NCBI GenBank assembly: GCA_029962745.1
Contig: CM057151.1
Span: 32,422,964 to 32,486,963, forward strand
Length of the DNA: 64,000 nucleotides
Origin: Echinometra lucunter
Taxonomy: Eukaryota > Echinodermata > Echinoidea > Camarodonta > Echinometridae
Direction: 5' to 3'
Positions 60,001-64,000 of this stretch are shown piece after piece. Position 1 is the stretch's first letter. Each line of letters begins with the position of its first letter. The position numbers were made by a program, and so were the translations under genes. Below the pieces are notes generated by a model. That model did not search any database. It was not told the DNA's origin and saw only the letters and a program-made list of their open reading frames with translations.

Positions 60001-62541
60001 CTCCGACTTCGTTGGCGAGGGAATAATAACAACAACAAAAAATGTTAAGTATAACAATACAAACATCAATTTGAAATGCTAATGTTAATCATGTTGGAAT
60101 TTGTATACCTCATTGAGGGCCATCTGTCTCTCATTTGCATTTAGTTCATGCATGTTGATTTCTTTGAGGATCACAAGAGAATCATCATCCTTTTTTCTGT
60201 ATAGTACAGCAGCACCATACGCACCTGTAGAGAGCAAAAGAAAGAGGTCAAGTATGAAATGCAGTGGAAATCAATTACTGAAATTCAGCTTATACACAAA
60301 CAAATTGAACTAGTTACCTTTCCATGAGGATATTAGACGTTTGAAAACAAAAGTTTTTAACAGAGTAACAGTAAATTAGTTGTTCAGGAATTAAATCACA
60401 CTTCATCTTCATTTCTTTTCACAATTCCACAGGAAAACTGAGCTTCTTTCAGTTGCATGCTGAATAGATCATATGAAATTCAAGACTATATAAAAAAAAT
60501 AAATTCTGCATATGAAATTTCATTAACATCTTTTTTCCCACAAATAATATTGCCCTTGTATGTGTTATGAAATAATACATTCCTGCAAGTATTCCAATAG
60601 TATTTTGTTTCATAAACAAATCATGAAAGCCATCTTTGATAGGTCAAGAGTATCAATGAGATTTACATAACTGAATGTTTTTGACCTTTGACAACCCAAA
60701 AGCCTGATCACTTTGTCTCTGCATAGTCATGCATACAAAATAGTTGAAATAATACTACAGTGCCAACAAAACTAACAAATCTTTGATTCACGCATAGTGA
60801 ATCTGTAACCTTTGCCTTTTGACCTACTAAACCCAAAACTTAATCGCACTATGGTGAAGCATGGCAGCACCAAGTTTGAAGTCCATACCTTGGATGTTTC
60901 TTGAGATATTATGTTAACAAGGCTAAAACCTGAAATTTAAAATATTGATCGCCATGACCTTTGATGGCATACCCCAAAATCTAATCAGAATGACTTCCTA
61001 TGGTGATACATACTGACACCAAAGTTCCTACCTCAAATCGTTCTTGGGATATCAAATGAATAAGGCTAAAACTAAAAGGCTAAAAACATCATTATGATGG
61101 TCTCCAGCATTCACAAATTTTGGTACTATAAAATGTTAATTTCCAATATATCCTTTCTTTGTATTTAGAAGTAAACCGTAAATGTATGAAAATATTTATA
61201 TATTTCTGCAATATTAGATTATCTTGTATCATGGTGTCGAACATATAAACAAAATTCAATCAATTTGACCTTTGACCAATACACCCGAAAATCTAATTAG
61301 ATCATCTTCCTATGGTGATACATACTAGCACCAAGTCTGAAGTTCATACTTCAAATGGTTCCTGAGATAATGCTTTAATGAATTAAGCAGGACAATTGGA
61401 CGGATGGAATGATGGAAGGACAACCTAAAATCAAAGTAACTGTGGTTCCACCTTTGGTGGGCAGAGGCATAAAAAATATATATAATTTTTACCTTTCCCA
61501 ACTGTTCTGATCCTTTCAAATCCAGCCAGTTTTTGGGGTTGAGGGCTCCAATTCTTCAATTTCTCTACTTCAAAGTACATCTCACCAACACATCTAAAAA
61601 ACAAGAATAGTTTGTTGGTAATCCATGTACTTCGCAAATTTCTAGAACAAGGCACTCTGTGTAAATCGAGGAAGAGCACATTAGAATACGCTTAAATAGT
61701 GTAGTCTGTGGCTTGATGGATTGAGTATTTCACCTTTTTTTTAAAAATATGTTTTCTTGAATATGACATTCAATACTAAACAGGTGATCCATGAATCTTC
61801 TACCAAATCTAACCTTTTTGCTTCAGAGGCCTTTTAATCTAAAGTTTTGATCTAATTAAATATGATTCACATAAACACAGATATGAAAAACAGGTGACGA
61901 ATGCCATCAAAAGAAATCAGGCAAAAGCAACTTGCATTTGCCACACTAATCTGTTTGTTAGTAAAGCTCTTGTCAGATTACTTACTGGTATGAGTTAGGG
62001 TTACTTTTCATTTGTATATCTGTTCCAAGAATTTCTTTGGATATACCCACTGGTACCTGGATAATGAAAGACAAAGAAATGTACATCCACATGATCATAA
62101 AATATTGTATTGATTATGATGATAAATACAAATTATACAAAATATCAGTCTGACTTTATAATAATAGTATCCTTTGTTTTCTATTCAAAATCTAATGCCT
62201 TTCATATATTGCTGTAAGTGTGTAAGAATACAACAATGAGTATCATACTCATTCATGCTTCATGAAGATGTCCAATGAAAATAGATCCTGTTTTCTAGAT
62301 TTCTAGTGCATTGTATGTAGCATACGAATAACCATGGCCTGACATGCTGGTGAATACTAACCTGAGTGAAACTTTCAAATAGAGGTACAAGCTTTCCAAT
62401 CTCAGGGGGTCTGAGGGCACTACAGGCAAGAAAGTCTATCCTGGCTTCAGGGGCAGTCTTGTCCAGGTGATTGGTTGTGAGATATTTGAAGAATTCCTTG
62501 ACATTATTACAATTGTCAGACCCATTCCCAGATGTCAGTAC
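16425..62541 (-). CDS. NEK9: NEK9-like (Nercc1-type) protein kinase gene, 28 coding exons, 5' end outside window
   Basis: The gene encodes a Ser/Thr kinase of the NIMA-related family; NEK8 and NEK9 relatives act at cilia, centrosomes and the mitotic spindle. Joining 28 minus-strand exons with GT-AG borders and matching phases gives 1,287 residues and a stop. Order (numbered from the first visible residue): DUF4347-like domain about 1-100, kinase about 109-370, linker to 424, RCC1 repeats 425-720, low-complexity Ser/acidic linker 720-1145 with a basic NLS-like cluster near 911-925, coiled coil about 1160-1265. Kinase plus RCC1 is unique to NEK8/NEK9; the post-RCC1 linker, the WLQKEL segment and the C-terminal coiled coil match NEK9, since NEK8 ends after RCC1. 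Kinase details (DFG, CEGKPYN) resemble NEK8, so an ancestral NEK8/9 form is possible. No start codon is visible: exon 1 here begins after an acceptor, so upstream exons lie beyond 64,000. Exons 7-18 occur twice through a duplicated block. Confidence 0.9.
17086..17284 (-). CDS. NEK9: NEK9-like exon 27: C-terminal coiled coil
   Basis: 199 nt, acceptor GTATAG|TTCA, donor GCTGAG|GTAGAA. After [13 protein letters not shown] it encodes about 50 residues of heptad-like Glu/Lys/Leu sequence ([12 protein letters not shown] and on). NEK9 dimerises through a C-terminal coiled coil; NEK8 lacks one. The upstream intron edge is a 260-bp microsatellite. Confidence 0.93.
17300..17565 (+). repeat. (CAATCA)n / (CAACCA)n microsatellite at intron edge
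   Basis: About 265 bp of six-base units, with CGAAAT variants. It ends only about 16 bp from the acceptor of exon 27 on the minus strand. Overlapping His/Asn, Ile/Thr and Trp/Leu frames are artefacts. Confidence 0.93.
17756..17860 (-). CDS. NEK9: NEK9-like exon 26: basic linker
   Basis: 105 nt, acceptor TTCCAG|GCATG, donor ACAAG|GTAGG. It encodes [12 protein letters not shown] and an Arg-rich end, [13 protein letters not shown], just before the coiled coil. Confidence 0.82.
18125..18430 (+). repeat. Two-unit repeat of about 154 bp with GACCGACC end
   Basis: The phrase CCAATGTG(T/C)(G/A)TGC(T/C)AAATT followed by GAGCATTGCTC and AGTTCGAT recurs at about 18,148 and 18,302. It ends in GACCGACCGACTGACT. 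The layout matches the other GACC elements of this window although the unit differs. Confidence 0.65.
18795..18851 (-). CDS. NEK9: NEK9-like exon 25: short linker exon
   Basis: 57 nt, acceptor TCATAG|AGCTG, donor GCTAT|GTAAG. It encodes [18 protein letters not shown]. Its length is a multiple of 3, so skipping it would keep the frame. Confidence 0.72.
19490..19850 (+). repeat. GACC/DR1 element in intron 24
   Basis: Two units of TGTGACCTTTGACCTACATA-CCCCA(G/A)AATCT, then GTTCATACCTC, and a GGACGGACAGACGGACAA tail ending GGGCGGAAGCATA. DR1 cores are near 19,507 and 19,660. No coding capacity. Confidence 0.75.
19910..20064 (-). CDS. NEK9: NEK9-like exon 24: linker
   Basis: 155 nt, acceptor CATTAG|AGAGG, donor AGAAT|GTATG. 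It encodes [17 protein letters not shown] and a Ser/Gly/Asp-rich stretch. No domain is recognised, but the frame is open and the phases match. Confidence 0.8.
20543..20592 (-). CDS. NEK9: NEK9-like exon 23: short linker exon
   Basis: 50 nt, acceptor CAACAG|ATCAA, donor CAAAG|GTATG. It encodes [17 protein letters not shown]. The call rests on good splice sites and perfect phase with exons 22 and 24. No domain is recognisable. Confidence 0.72.
20593..24052. other. Long intron (22/23) without recognised elements
   Basis: 3.46 kb of AT-rich intron. A C-run lies at 20,760. Two loosely similar phrases, GCCTCCAAACAACAATGC (22,498) and GCCTCCAAACAACGATTTGC (22,667), hint at an old repeat. I saw no missing exon, and phases of exons 22 and 23 join without one. 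Confidence 0.55.
24053..24224 (-). CDS. NEK9: NEK9-like exon 22: WLQKEL segment and acidic linker
   Basis: 172 nt, acceptor AACAG|ATTCC, donor AAAG|GTTAG. It encodes [14 protein letters not shown], which aligns by eye with the PGWLRKELENA segment after the RCC1 domain of vertebrate NEK9, and then a run rich in Asp and Glu. This is one of the best arguments for NEK9 over NEK8. Confidence 0.87.
24942..25059 (-). CDS. NEK9: NEK9-like exon 21: Ser/Thr/Asn-rich linker
   Basis: 118 nt, acceptor TGCAG|GAGC, donor GGAAAT|GTAAGT. It encodes a low-complexity polar segment ([25 protein letters not shown]) with many potential phosphosites. Confidence 0.83.
25360..25607 (-). mobile_element. tRNA-derived SINE
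   Basis: Reading the minus strand from about 25,605: GGAGATGCTGTGGTGTAATGG (A-box like TGGTGTAATGG), then GGTTGAGGGATCAAATCCC (B-box like), at tRNA-like spacing, followed by an unrelated body. Internal RNA polymerase III promoter boxes identify a tRNA-derived SINE. Family not determined. Confidence 0.7.
26025..26174 (-). CDS. NEK9: NEK9-like exon 20: linker with basic NLS-like cluster
   Basis: 150 nt, acceptor TTCAG|ACTTG, donor AACT|GTAAG. After an acidic and hydrophobic part ([14 protein letters not shown]) it encodes [12 protein letters not shown], a dense basic stretch that fits a nuclear localisation signal. That role is inferred. Confidence 0.85.
26725..26833 (-). CDS. NEK9: NEK9-like exon 19: linker
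   Basis: 109 nt, acceptor ATCTAG|GTGG, donor CTGAA|GTGAG. It encodes [11 protein letters not shown] and [14 protein letters not shown]. It lies left of the duplicated block, so only one copy exists, and phases fit exons 18 and 20. Confidence 0.82.
27005..27960 (+). mobile_element. GACC/DR1 element in intron 18, with nested MITE
   Basis: It starts near ATGCCTCTGCC and ends with GGACGGACGGACGAACAACC. Units of about 143-150 bp carry GACCTCTATGACCTTTGACC at about 27,246, 27,395, 27,538 and 27,795, each followed by AATCTAATCAGATCATTGTCC. An (AT)n run lies at 27,221-27,245. The fourth unit is interrupted by a MITE. Confidence 0.8.
27580..27745. mobile_element. Palindromic MITE, GGGCCCGTTGCATAAAA ends, CAG duplication
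   Basis: Ends GGGCCCGTTGCATAAAACTT and AAGTTTTATGCAACGGGCCC are exact inverted repeats, and the arms continue for about 70 bp. Sister units of the surrounding repeat give the empty site AATCAGATCATT, so CAG (27,577-27,579 and 27,746-27,748) was duplicated on insertion. Confidence 0.9.
28590..28685 (-). mobile_element. tRNA-like SINE fragment
   Basis: The minus strand reads TGTGGTAAAGCAC (A-box like) and GGTTCAAATCC (B-box, complement at 28,602-28,612) about 50 bases apart. The body beyond is too diverged to follow. Confidence 0.5.
28976..29282. mobile_element. pogo-like MITE, inverted relative of the 12.2-kb element
   Basis: The left end CAGTCCGACCTCGCTTATCC equals that of the element at 12,231; the right end GGATAAGCGAGGTTGTA is worn. 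The interior matches the 12.2-kb copy in reverse (for example AAAATGAAATAAAATAAAATGG and GATGAAGAATAAGAGGGAAG). Confidence 0.82.
30838..30954 (-). CDS. NEK9: NEK9-like exon 18: linker (intact copy)
   Basis: 117 nt, acceptor TTTCAG|TTGTC, donor ACAG|GTACAG. It encodes a polar Gly/Pro/Ser linker ([14 protein letters not shown]). The right copy at 44,957-45,074 is 118 nt with a net one-base insertion. Confidence 0.82.
31185..31238 (-). CDS. NEK9: NEK9-like exon 17: Ser/Thr-rich linker
   Basis: 54 nt, acceptor AATCAG|CTCC, donor GAAG|GTATAT. It encodes [16 protein letters not shown]. The right copy at 45,303-45,356 is intact. A short low-complexity exon like this is a candidate for alternative splicing; because its length is a multiple of 3, skipping it keeps the frame. 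Confidence 0.8.
32050..32410 (+). repeat. GACC/DR1 element in intron 16
   Basis: Two units (TGTGACCTTTGACCTACATA at 32,220) followed by GGATGGACGGATAACC and GGGGCGGAGGCATA. The same element in the duplicated block is at about 46,180-46,535 with several indels. Confidence 0.78.
32507..32756 (-). CDS. NEK9: NEK9-like exon 16: last RCC1 blade and start of Ser-rich linker (intact copy)
   Basis: 250 nt, acceptor TTTTAG|ACTG, donor AAGTT|GTGAG. It encodes [23 protein letters not shown], which closes the propeller, then a Ser/Gln-rich linker and [14 protein letters not shown]. The right copy at 46,629-46,875 is 247 nt with several indels. Confidence 0.92.
32757..34756. other. Intron 15 without recognised elements
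   Basis: 2 kb of AT-rich intron, duplicated at 46,876-48,852. The several 60-80-codon open frames here have no recognisable motif and no conserved splice context. Confidence 0.5.
34757..34975 (-). CDS. NEK9: NEK9-like exon 15: RCC1 repeat (intact copy)
   Basis: 219 nt, phase 0 at both ends. It encodes [12 protein letters not shown] and [16 protein letters not shown]. The right copy at 48,853-49,071 has the same length but compensating indels that scramble its middle third. Confidence 0.95.
35435..35589. mobile_element. Palindromic MITE, ACAAATAATGCACAGATTT ends
   Basis: The left ACAAATAATGCACAGATTT and right AAATCTGTGCATTATTTGT are exact inverted repeats. The inner arms also pair (GTTAGTGGCGATGCAG against CTGCATCGCCACTAAC). 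The duplicated block holds it at 49,531-49,684. Confidence 0.88.
35844..36402. mobile_element. Long foldback element flanked by TTAA (piggyBac-type MITE)
   Basis: Arms of about 220 bp pair over most of their length, from AGGGAAAGTCCACCCTAG at the left to GGTGGACTTACCCT at the right, around a loop near 36,110. TTAA stands at both edges (35,840-35,843 and 36,403-36,406), the piggyBac target. The duplicate is at 49,943-50,498. Confidence 0.85.
36973..37159 (-). CDS. NEK9: NEK9-like exon 14: RCC1 repeat (intact copy)
   Basis: 187 nt, acceptor ATCTAG|TTGTG, donor ACAAAG|GTAATA. It encodes [12 protein letters not shown] and [15 protein letters not shown]. The CG.DGT..LT...LACG.N..NKLGL pattern is diagnostic of NEK8/NEK9 RCC1 domains. 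The right copy at 51,068-51,252 is 185 nt and broken. Confidence 0.95.
37205..37555 (-). mobile_element. tRNA-derived SINE
   Basis: On the minus strand GGCGAGTTGGTTCAGTTGAT (A-box like) is followed by TGGGTTCGAGTTCACCC (good B-box) and then a unique body reaching about 37,205. Sea urchins carry abundant tRNA-derived SINEs; assignment to a named family needs a search. The duplicate lies at about 51,300-51,650. Confidence 0.75.
37933..38055 (-). CDS. NEK9: NEK9-like exon 13: RCC1 repeat (intact copy)
   Basis: 123 nt. It encodes [10 protein letters not shown] and [19 protein letters not shown]. The right copy at 52,024-52,146 has the same length but carries one deletion and one insertion, so its middle is out of frame. 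Confidence 0.95.
39063..39203 (-). CDS. NEK9: NEK9-like exon 12: RCC1 repeat
   Basis: 141 nt, acceptor CTATAG|AGTT, donor CTCAG|GTTAG. It encodes [10 protein letters not shown] and [12 protein letters not shown]. The right copy at 53,161-53,301 is equally long and open. Confidence 0.95.
39655..39895 (+). repeat. LINE 3'-end-like fragment
   Basis: The sequence from GATGACGGTCTCTTGCGTTTACA through AAAATGTTAATTTACCATATA to GAATGCAGAAATACAG matches, with divergence, the stretch at 61,090-61,255. The ending resembles 3' UTR tails of CR1/L2-like LINEs. The duplicate is at about 53,753-53,998. Confidence 0.5.
40560..40865 (+). repeat. Tandem repeat, CCATGACA / AAGTCGACTTGG units
   Basis: Four to five units of about 65-70 bp, each with an AAGT-GACTTGGCAAGATAAT phrase and a CACCATGACA phrase, ending in a hairpin (TGACAAGATAAAATATCTTGTCA). 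The duplicate is at 54,658-54,958. Confidence 0.78.
40949..43284 (-). pseudogene. Frameshifted duplicate of exons 7-10 (likely assembly error)
   Basis: Exon 7 at 43,147-43,284 (138 vs 142 nt), exon 8 at 42,448-42,578 (131 vs 129), exon 9 at 41,631-41,835 (205 vs 212) and exon 10 at 40,949-41,037 (89 vs 91). Splice sites are kept and nearly all changes are one- or two-base indels. That pattern fits uncorrected read errors better than pseudogene decay, which would show substitutions too. Confidence 0.85.
42900..42931 (+). repeat. A homopolymer (about 32 bp)
   Basis: A pure A run; the duplicated block has it at 57,008-57,041 with a slightly different length. It lies in intron 7. Confidence 0.9.
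43402..43901. other. Assembly gap, exactly 500 N
   Basis: An unbroken run of N whose round length indicates a placeholder rather than a measured gap. Because the two flanks overlap by 13.6 kb, the true gap is probably negative. Open frames crossing it are meaningless. Confidence 0.99.
44957..52146 (-). pseudogene. Duplicate of exons 13-18, mostly frameshifted (likely assembly error)
   Basis: Exon 13 at 52,024-52,146, exon 14 at 51,068-51,252, exon 15 at 48,853-49,071, exon 16 at 46,629-46,875, exon 17 at 45,303-45,356 (intact) and exon 18 at 44,957-45,074. Exons 13 and 15 keep their length through paired indels but are scrambled inside. The duplicate exons 11 and 12 are intact in both blocks (54,233-54,387 and 53,161-53,301 here). 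Confidence 0.85.
54233..54387 (-). CDS. NEK9: NEK9-like exon 11: RCC1 repeat
   Basis: 155 nt. It encodes [17 protein letters not shown], a textbook RCC1 blade (xxWGxGxxGQLGxGD), and ends with KGKSIT. The left copy at 40,134-40,288 has the same length and is also open. RCC1 blades form a beta-propeller that restrains and regulates the NEK8/9 kinase. Confidence 0.95.
55045..55135 (-). CDS. NEK9: NEK9-like exon 10: kinase-RCC1 linker (intact copy)
   Basis: 91 nt, acceptor TTCTAG|GTCT, donor AGACAG|GTGAG. It encodes a proline-rich linker with [14 protein letters not shown]. The copy at 40,949-41,037 is 89 nt, having lost two single bases. Confidence 0.88.
55731..55942 (-). CDS. NEK9: NEK9-like exon 9: end of kinase domain (intact copy)
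   Basis: 212 nt, acceptor TTGCAG|GGTC, donor AACAAG|GTACTG. It encodes the final kinase helices including YRPSANAL (the RPS/RPT motif near the kinase end), then an acidic stretch and HRKRTR. The copy at 41,631-41,835 is 205 nt and frameshifted. Confidence 0.93.
56558..56686 (-). CDS. NEK9: NEK9-like exon 8: kinase C-lobe (intact copy)
   Basis: 129 nt, phase 0 at both ends. It encodes [17 protein letters not shown], the NEK subdomain IX with the structural Asp, then [15 protein letters not shown]. This sequence is closer to what I know of NEK8 than of NEK9. The copy at 42,448-42,578 is 131 nt with a net 2-base gain. Confidence 0.95.
57253..57394 (-). CDS. NEK9: NEK9-like exon 7: catalytic and activation loops (intact copy)
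   Basis: 142 nt, acceptor TTATAG|AGATC, donor AATA|GTGAG. It encodes the catalytic loop RDLKTANIF (D234), DFG (252-254) and GTPYYISPE (271-279). All catalytic residues are present, so the kinase should be active. The other copy at 43,147-43,284 is 138 nt long and frameshifted. Confidence 0.95.
57550..57679. mobile_element. Palindromic element next to the duplication edge
   Basis: The left AGGGGGGTGTAACATAAA and right AGAGATACAATC-containing arm ending TTTATGTTACACCTCCCT are inverted repeats, and the inner arms with CAATCAATCTTAC pair too. It lies in intron 6, 38 bp beyond the point where the left contig stops. Confidence 0.8.
58274..58399 (-). CDS. NEK9: NEK9-like exon 6: kinase C-lobe up to the HRD motif
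   Basis: 126 nt, acceptor TTGACAG|GACTT, donor CACAG|GTGAG. It encodes GTLAQYL, the alphaE helix and HKILH plus the split Arg of HRD (R233). A longer open frame on the same strand here is a shadow in another frame. Confidence 0.95.
59403..59506 (-). CDS. NEK9: NEK9-like exon 5: kinase N-lobe and hinge
   Basis: 104 nt, acceptor TTATTAG|ATCCG, donor GGAGG|GTAAGC. It encodes [13 protein letters not shown] and the hinge [11 protein letters not shown], both typical of NEK kinases. Confidence 0.95.
59690..60025 (+). repeat. GACC/DR1 element in intron 4
   Basis: Contains ACTTTGACCTTTGACCTACATA, then a second unit with ACTTTGACCTACATA, TTTCATTAAAATCTGTCA twice, and a GGACGTACAGACGGACAG tail. The right end (GTTGGCGAGGGAATAA) differs from the other copies, so it is a separate subfamily. 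Confidence 0.7.
60109..60224 (-). CDS. NEK9: NEK9-like exon 4: glycine loop and catalytic lysine
   Basis: 116 nt, acceptor CTACAG|GTGCG, donor GAG|GTATAC. It completes the ATP loop (GKGAYG) and carries the VAIK-type lysine in VILKEI (visible K138) and the alphaC region ending NERQMALNE. Confidence 0.95.
60655..61472 (+). mobile_element. GACC/DR1 element in intron 3, split by a LINE-like fragment
   Basis: Units with TTTGACC, AATCTAATCAGA and GATACATACT repeat from 60,680 and resume at 61,263 with TTTGACCTTTGACC. Between them, about 61,085-61,258, lies sequence similar to the LINE tail at 39.7 kb. The end is GGACGGATGGAATGATGG and GTGGGCAGAGGCATAAA. Confidence 0.7.
61493..61593 (-). CDS. NEK9: NEK9-like exon 3: end of N-terminal domain and start of kinase
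   Basis: 101 nt, acceptor TTTTTTAG|ATG, donor GGGAAAG|GTAAAA. It ends the N-terminal domain with MYFEVEKL and begins the kinase with [10 protein letters not shown], the first half of the glycine-rich loop (visible residues 109-118). The extension and the kinase are joined inside one exon, which supports a genuine fusion. Confidence 0.9.
61986..62056 (-). CDS. NEK9: NEK9-like exon 2: DUF4347-like domain, continued
   Basis: 71 nt, acceptor TCCAG|GTACC, donor CCA|GTAAGT, ends in phase 2. It encodes [11 protein letters not shown] and a polar tail. The VGISKEILG stretch sits where DUF4347 has its VAAS..TG strand-turn. Confidence 0.82.
62362..62541 (-). CDS. NEK9: NEK9-like exon 1 (first visible): DUF4347-like N-terminal domain
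   Basis: 180 nt, 60 residues, phase 0 at both ends. An acceptor TTTTGAG precedes it and CAG|GTTAGT follows. It encodes KEFFKYL, then RIDFLACSA, then LFESFTQ. The hydrophobic strand ending in ACS followed by an amphipathic helix resembles the core of DUF4347. Human NEK8 and NEK9 have no such domain as I know them. Confidence 0.82.
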
Positions 62542-62632
62542 CTCAAAAGAAAACAAAATCATTCCTATTACAATCCGCACATACAGCATACAAATTAAAT
62601 ACATTATTTGCATATCACATACAATTGGGCAA

Positions 62633-63027
62633 TTCCACGTCGGAAAACAGTCACCTCACTTCACATTTATAGTAGAACAATCACTTTGATAACCCTGAAT
62701 AGCCAAATCTTTGAATTAAAAAAAAACCTGAAACAATAAAGAATTCCACAATCTAAGTATGTGTTGGTATAATGCATGATTGATTTTAAAAGACAAGTTT
62801 GAAGCTTAAAATTGGCACTTTTTTTCTGGTAATTCTGTTACCGAGGTGTTATACCACAATATCATGAATGCACGAATAAAATTGTTGGAATGAAAGAGCT
62901 CACATGAAAGAATGGGCATACTTACAGAGTACTAAATGGTGAGAAGGGAGGCACAGTACAAAAGAGGCACAGAAAGTCTAAAAATGTTGGTAATGGAATC
63001 ACACCCTTACCGTGGAATTGCCCAATT
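62633..63027. mobile_element. MITE with AATTGGGCAATTCCACG ends
   Basis: The left AATTGGGCAATTCCACG and the right CGTGGAATTGCCCAATT are perfect 17-bp inverted repeats 395 bp apart. The interior is AT-rich and non-coding. Confidence 0.82.
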
Positions 63028-63061
63028 CCAAGAACAAGATGAATGCAACCATGTCTCTATT

Positions 63062-63789
63062 ATGCCTCTGCATTTATTCAGTTGATATGAAGCTTCAAAC
63101 TGCTCTTGAATTATTATGACCAGAATAAAACACCTTTAATGTTGATTGACTTTTGACCTATGACCTAAAACAAAAAAGAATAATCTATTTGTCTCCTCAC
63201 AGTCATGCATACAAAAAAGTTAGAATATGGTGACAACCAAAGTAACAAATTTTTAATTTCATGAATACTGACCTCTATAACCTTTGACCTGCTAAACCCA
63301 AAATCCACTAGTCTTACTAAATAGTGATACATGTACTACCACTAAGTTTGAGGTTCATCCCTAAATTAGTCCTTGAGATACACGTATCTTGTTAACAAGA
63401 CTAAAACTTGAAATTTTAGAGACTGAGCTCTATTACCTTCAACATTTGACCTACATATCCCAGAATCTAAACAGATTGGCTTCTGACAGTAACACATACA
63501 GCATCAAGTTTGAAGTTCACACCTCACATCATTCTTGAGAATGCACGTTAACGAGGTTAACACCTGAATTTTAGGAACTGACATCTATGACCTTGACCAG
63601 TGACCTAAGAACTCCAAAATCTACAAAAGATTGTCTTCCTATGGTGATGTATAATAGCACCAAGTCTAAAGTTCATATCTCAAATGGTTCTTGAAATAAC
63701 GCATTAATGAGAAAACGGACGGACGGACGGACAGCCAGCCAGCCCGAAAACATGATGCATCCAGCATCACCTTCATAGGGCGGAGGCAT
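63062..63789 (+). mobile_element. GACC/DR1 element with ATGCCTC...GGAGGCAT ends
   Basis: Starts ATGCCTCTGC and ends GGGCGGAGGCAT, a short inverted repeat. About four diverged units carry (T)TTGACCTA, AATCTA, GTTCAT and TTCTTGA phrases. A GGACGGACGGACGGACAG tail precedes the right end. This copy shows the borders of the family best. Confidence 0.78.
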
Positions 63790-64000
63790 TAAACTCATCT
63801 TGAAATGACTACCGTAAAATAAGATGGAAATTTTTCTTCTCTAAATATTCCCCTTATACATTCATATCATTTTTATTTTGTTTGGGTCTCATAACTCTTG
63901 AAGACAATGCAACACAATAATTTTCATTGTTAGGTCAAGTAAATCATATCAATCCTGTTTCATTTGTGCTTAGTGACTCTAGAAGATGATGTGATGTAAT

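Overview
The window is eukaryotic, metazoan genomic DNA: long AT-rich introns, GT-AG splice sites, LINE, SINE and MITE remnants, microsatellites and long homopolymers. The repeat types (palindromic MITEs of the GGGCCCGTTGCATAAAA kind, tRNA-derived SINEs, GACC-rich minisatellite elements, G-runs) and a deuterostome-looking NEK gene suggest a marine invertebrate, most likely an echinoderm such as a sea urchin. The species is inference.

Layout. 1-15.9 kb is intergenic and repeat-filled: a GC-rich ~240-bp tandem array with G-runs (1.2-1.95 kb), a 310-bp polypyrimidine tract (2.1-2.4 kb), a small palindromic MITE (3.5 kb), a broken minus-strand LINE (4.3-8.1 kb) whose reverse transcriptase is interrupted by ~0.9 kb, several microsatellites, a second palindromic MITE (9.0 kb), a pogo-like MITE (12.2 kb) and a 1.3-kb element made of 157-bp units (13.05-14.38 kb).

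16.4-62.5 kb is one gene on the minus strand, a NEK8/NEK9-family (Nercc1-like) protein kinase. I resolved 28 coding exons with consistent phases: 3,864 nt, 1,287 residues plus stop, with the 5' end lying beyond the right edge. Protein order: an N-terminal domain that looks like DUF4347, a NEK kinase, a linker, RCC1 repeats, a long Ser-rich acidic and basic linker, and a C-terminal coiled coil. Introns carry MITEs, tRNA-derived SINEs and many copies of a repeat containing TGACCTTTGACCT, a DR1-type nuclear-receptor motif.

The main structural anomaly is a 13.6-kb near-identical direct repeat: 29,774-43,401 and 43,902-57,512, separated by exactly 500 N. Exons 7-18 therefore appear twice. Single-base indels pile up toward the gap on both sides, so exons 7-10 are intact only in the right copy and exons 13-18 are fully intact as a set only in the left copy. 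This is what two overlapping, unmerged contigs look like, not a tandem gene duplication. Read correctly, there is one gene.
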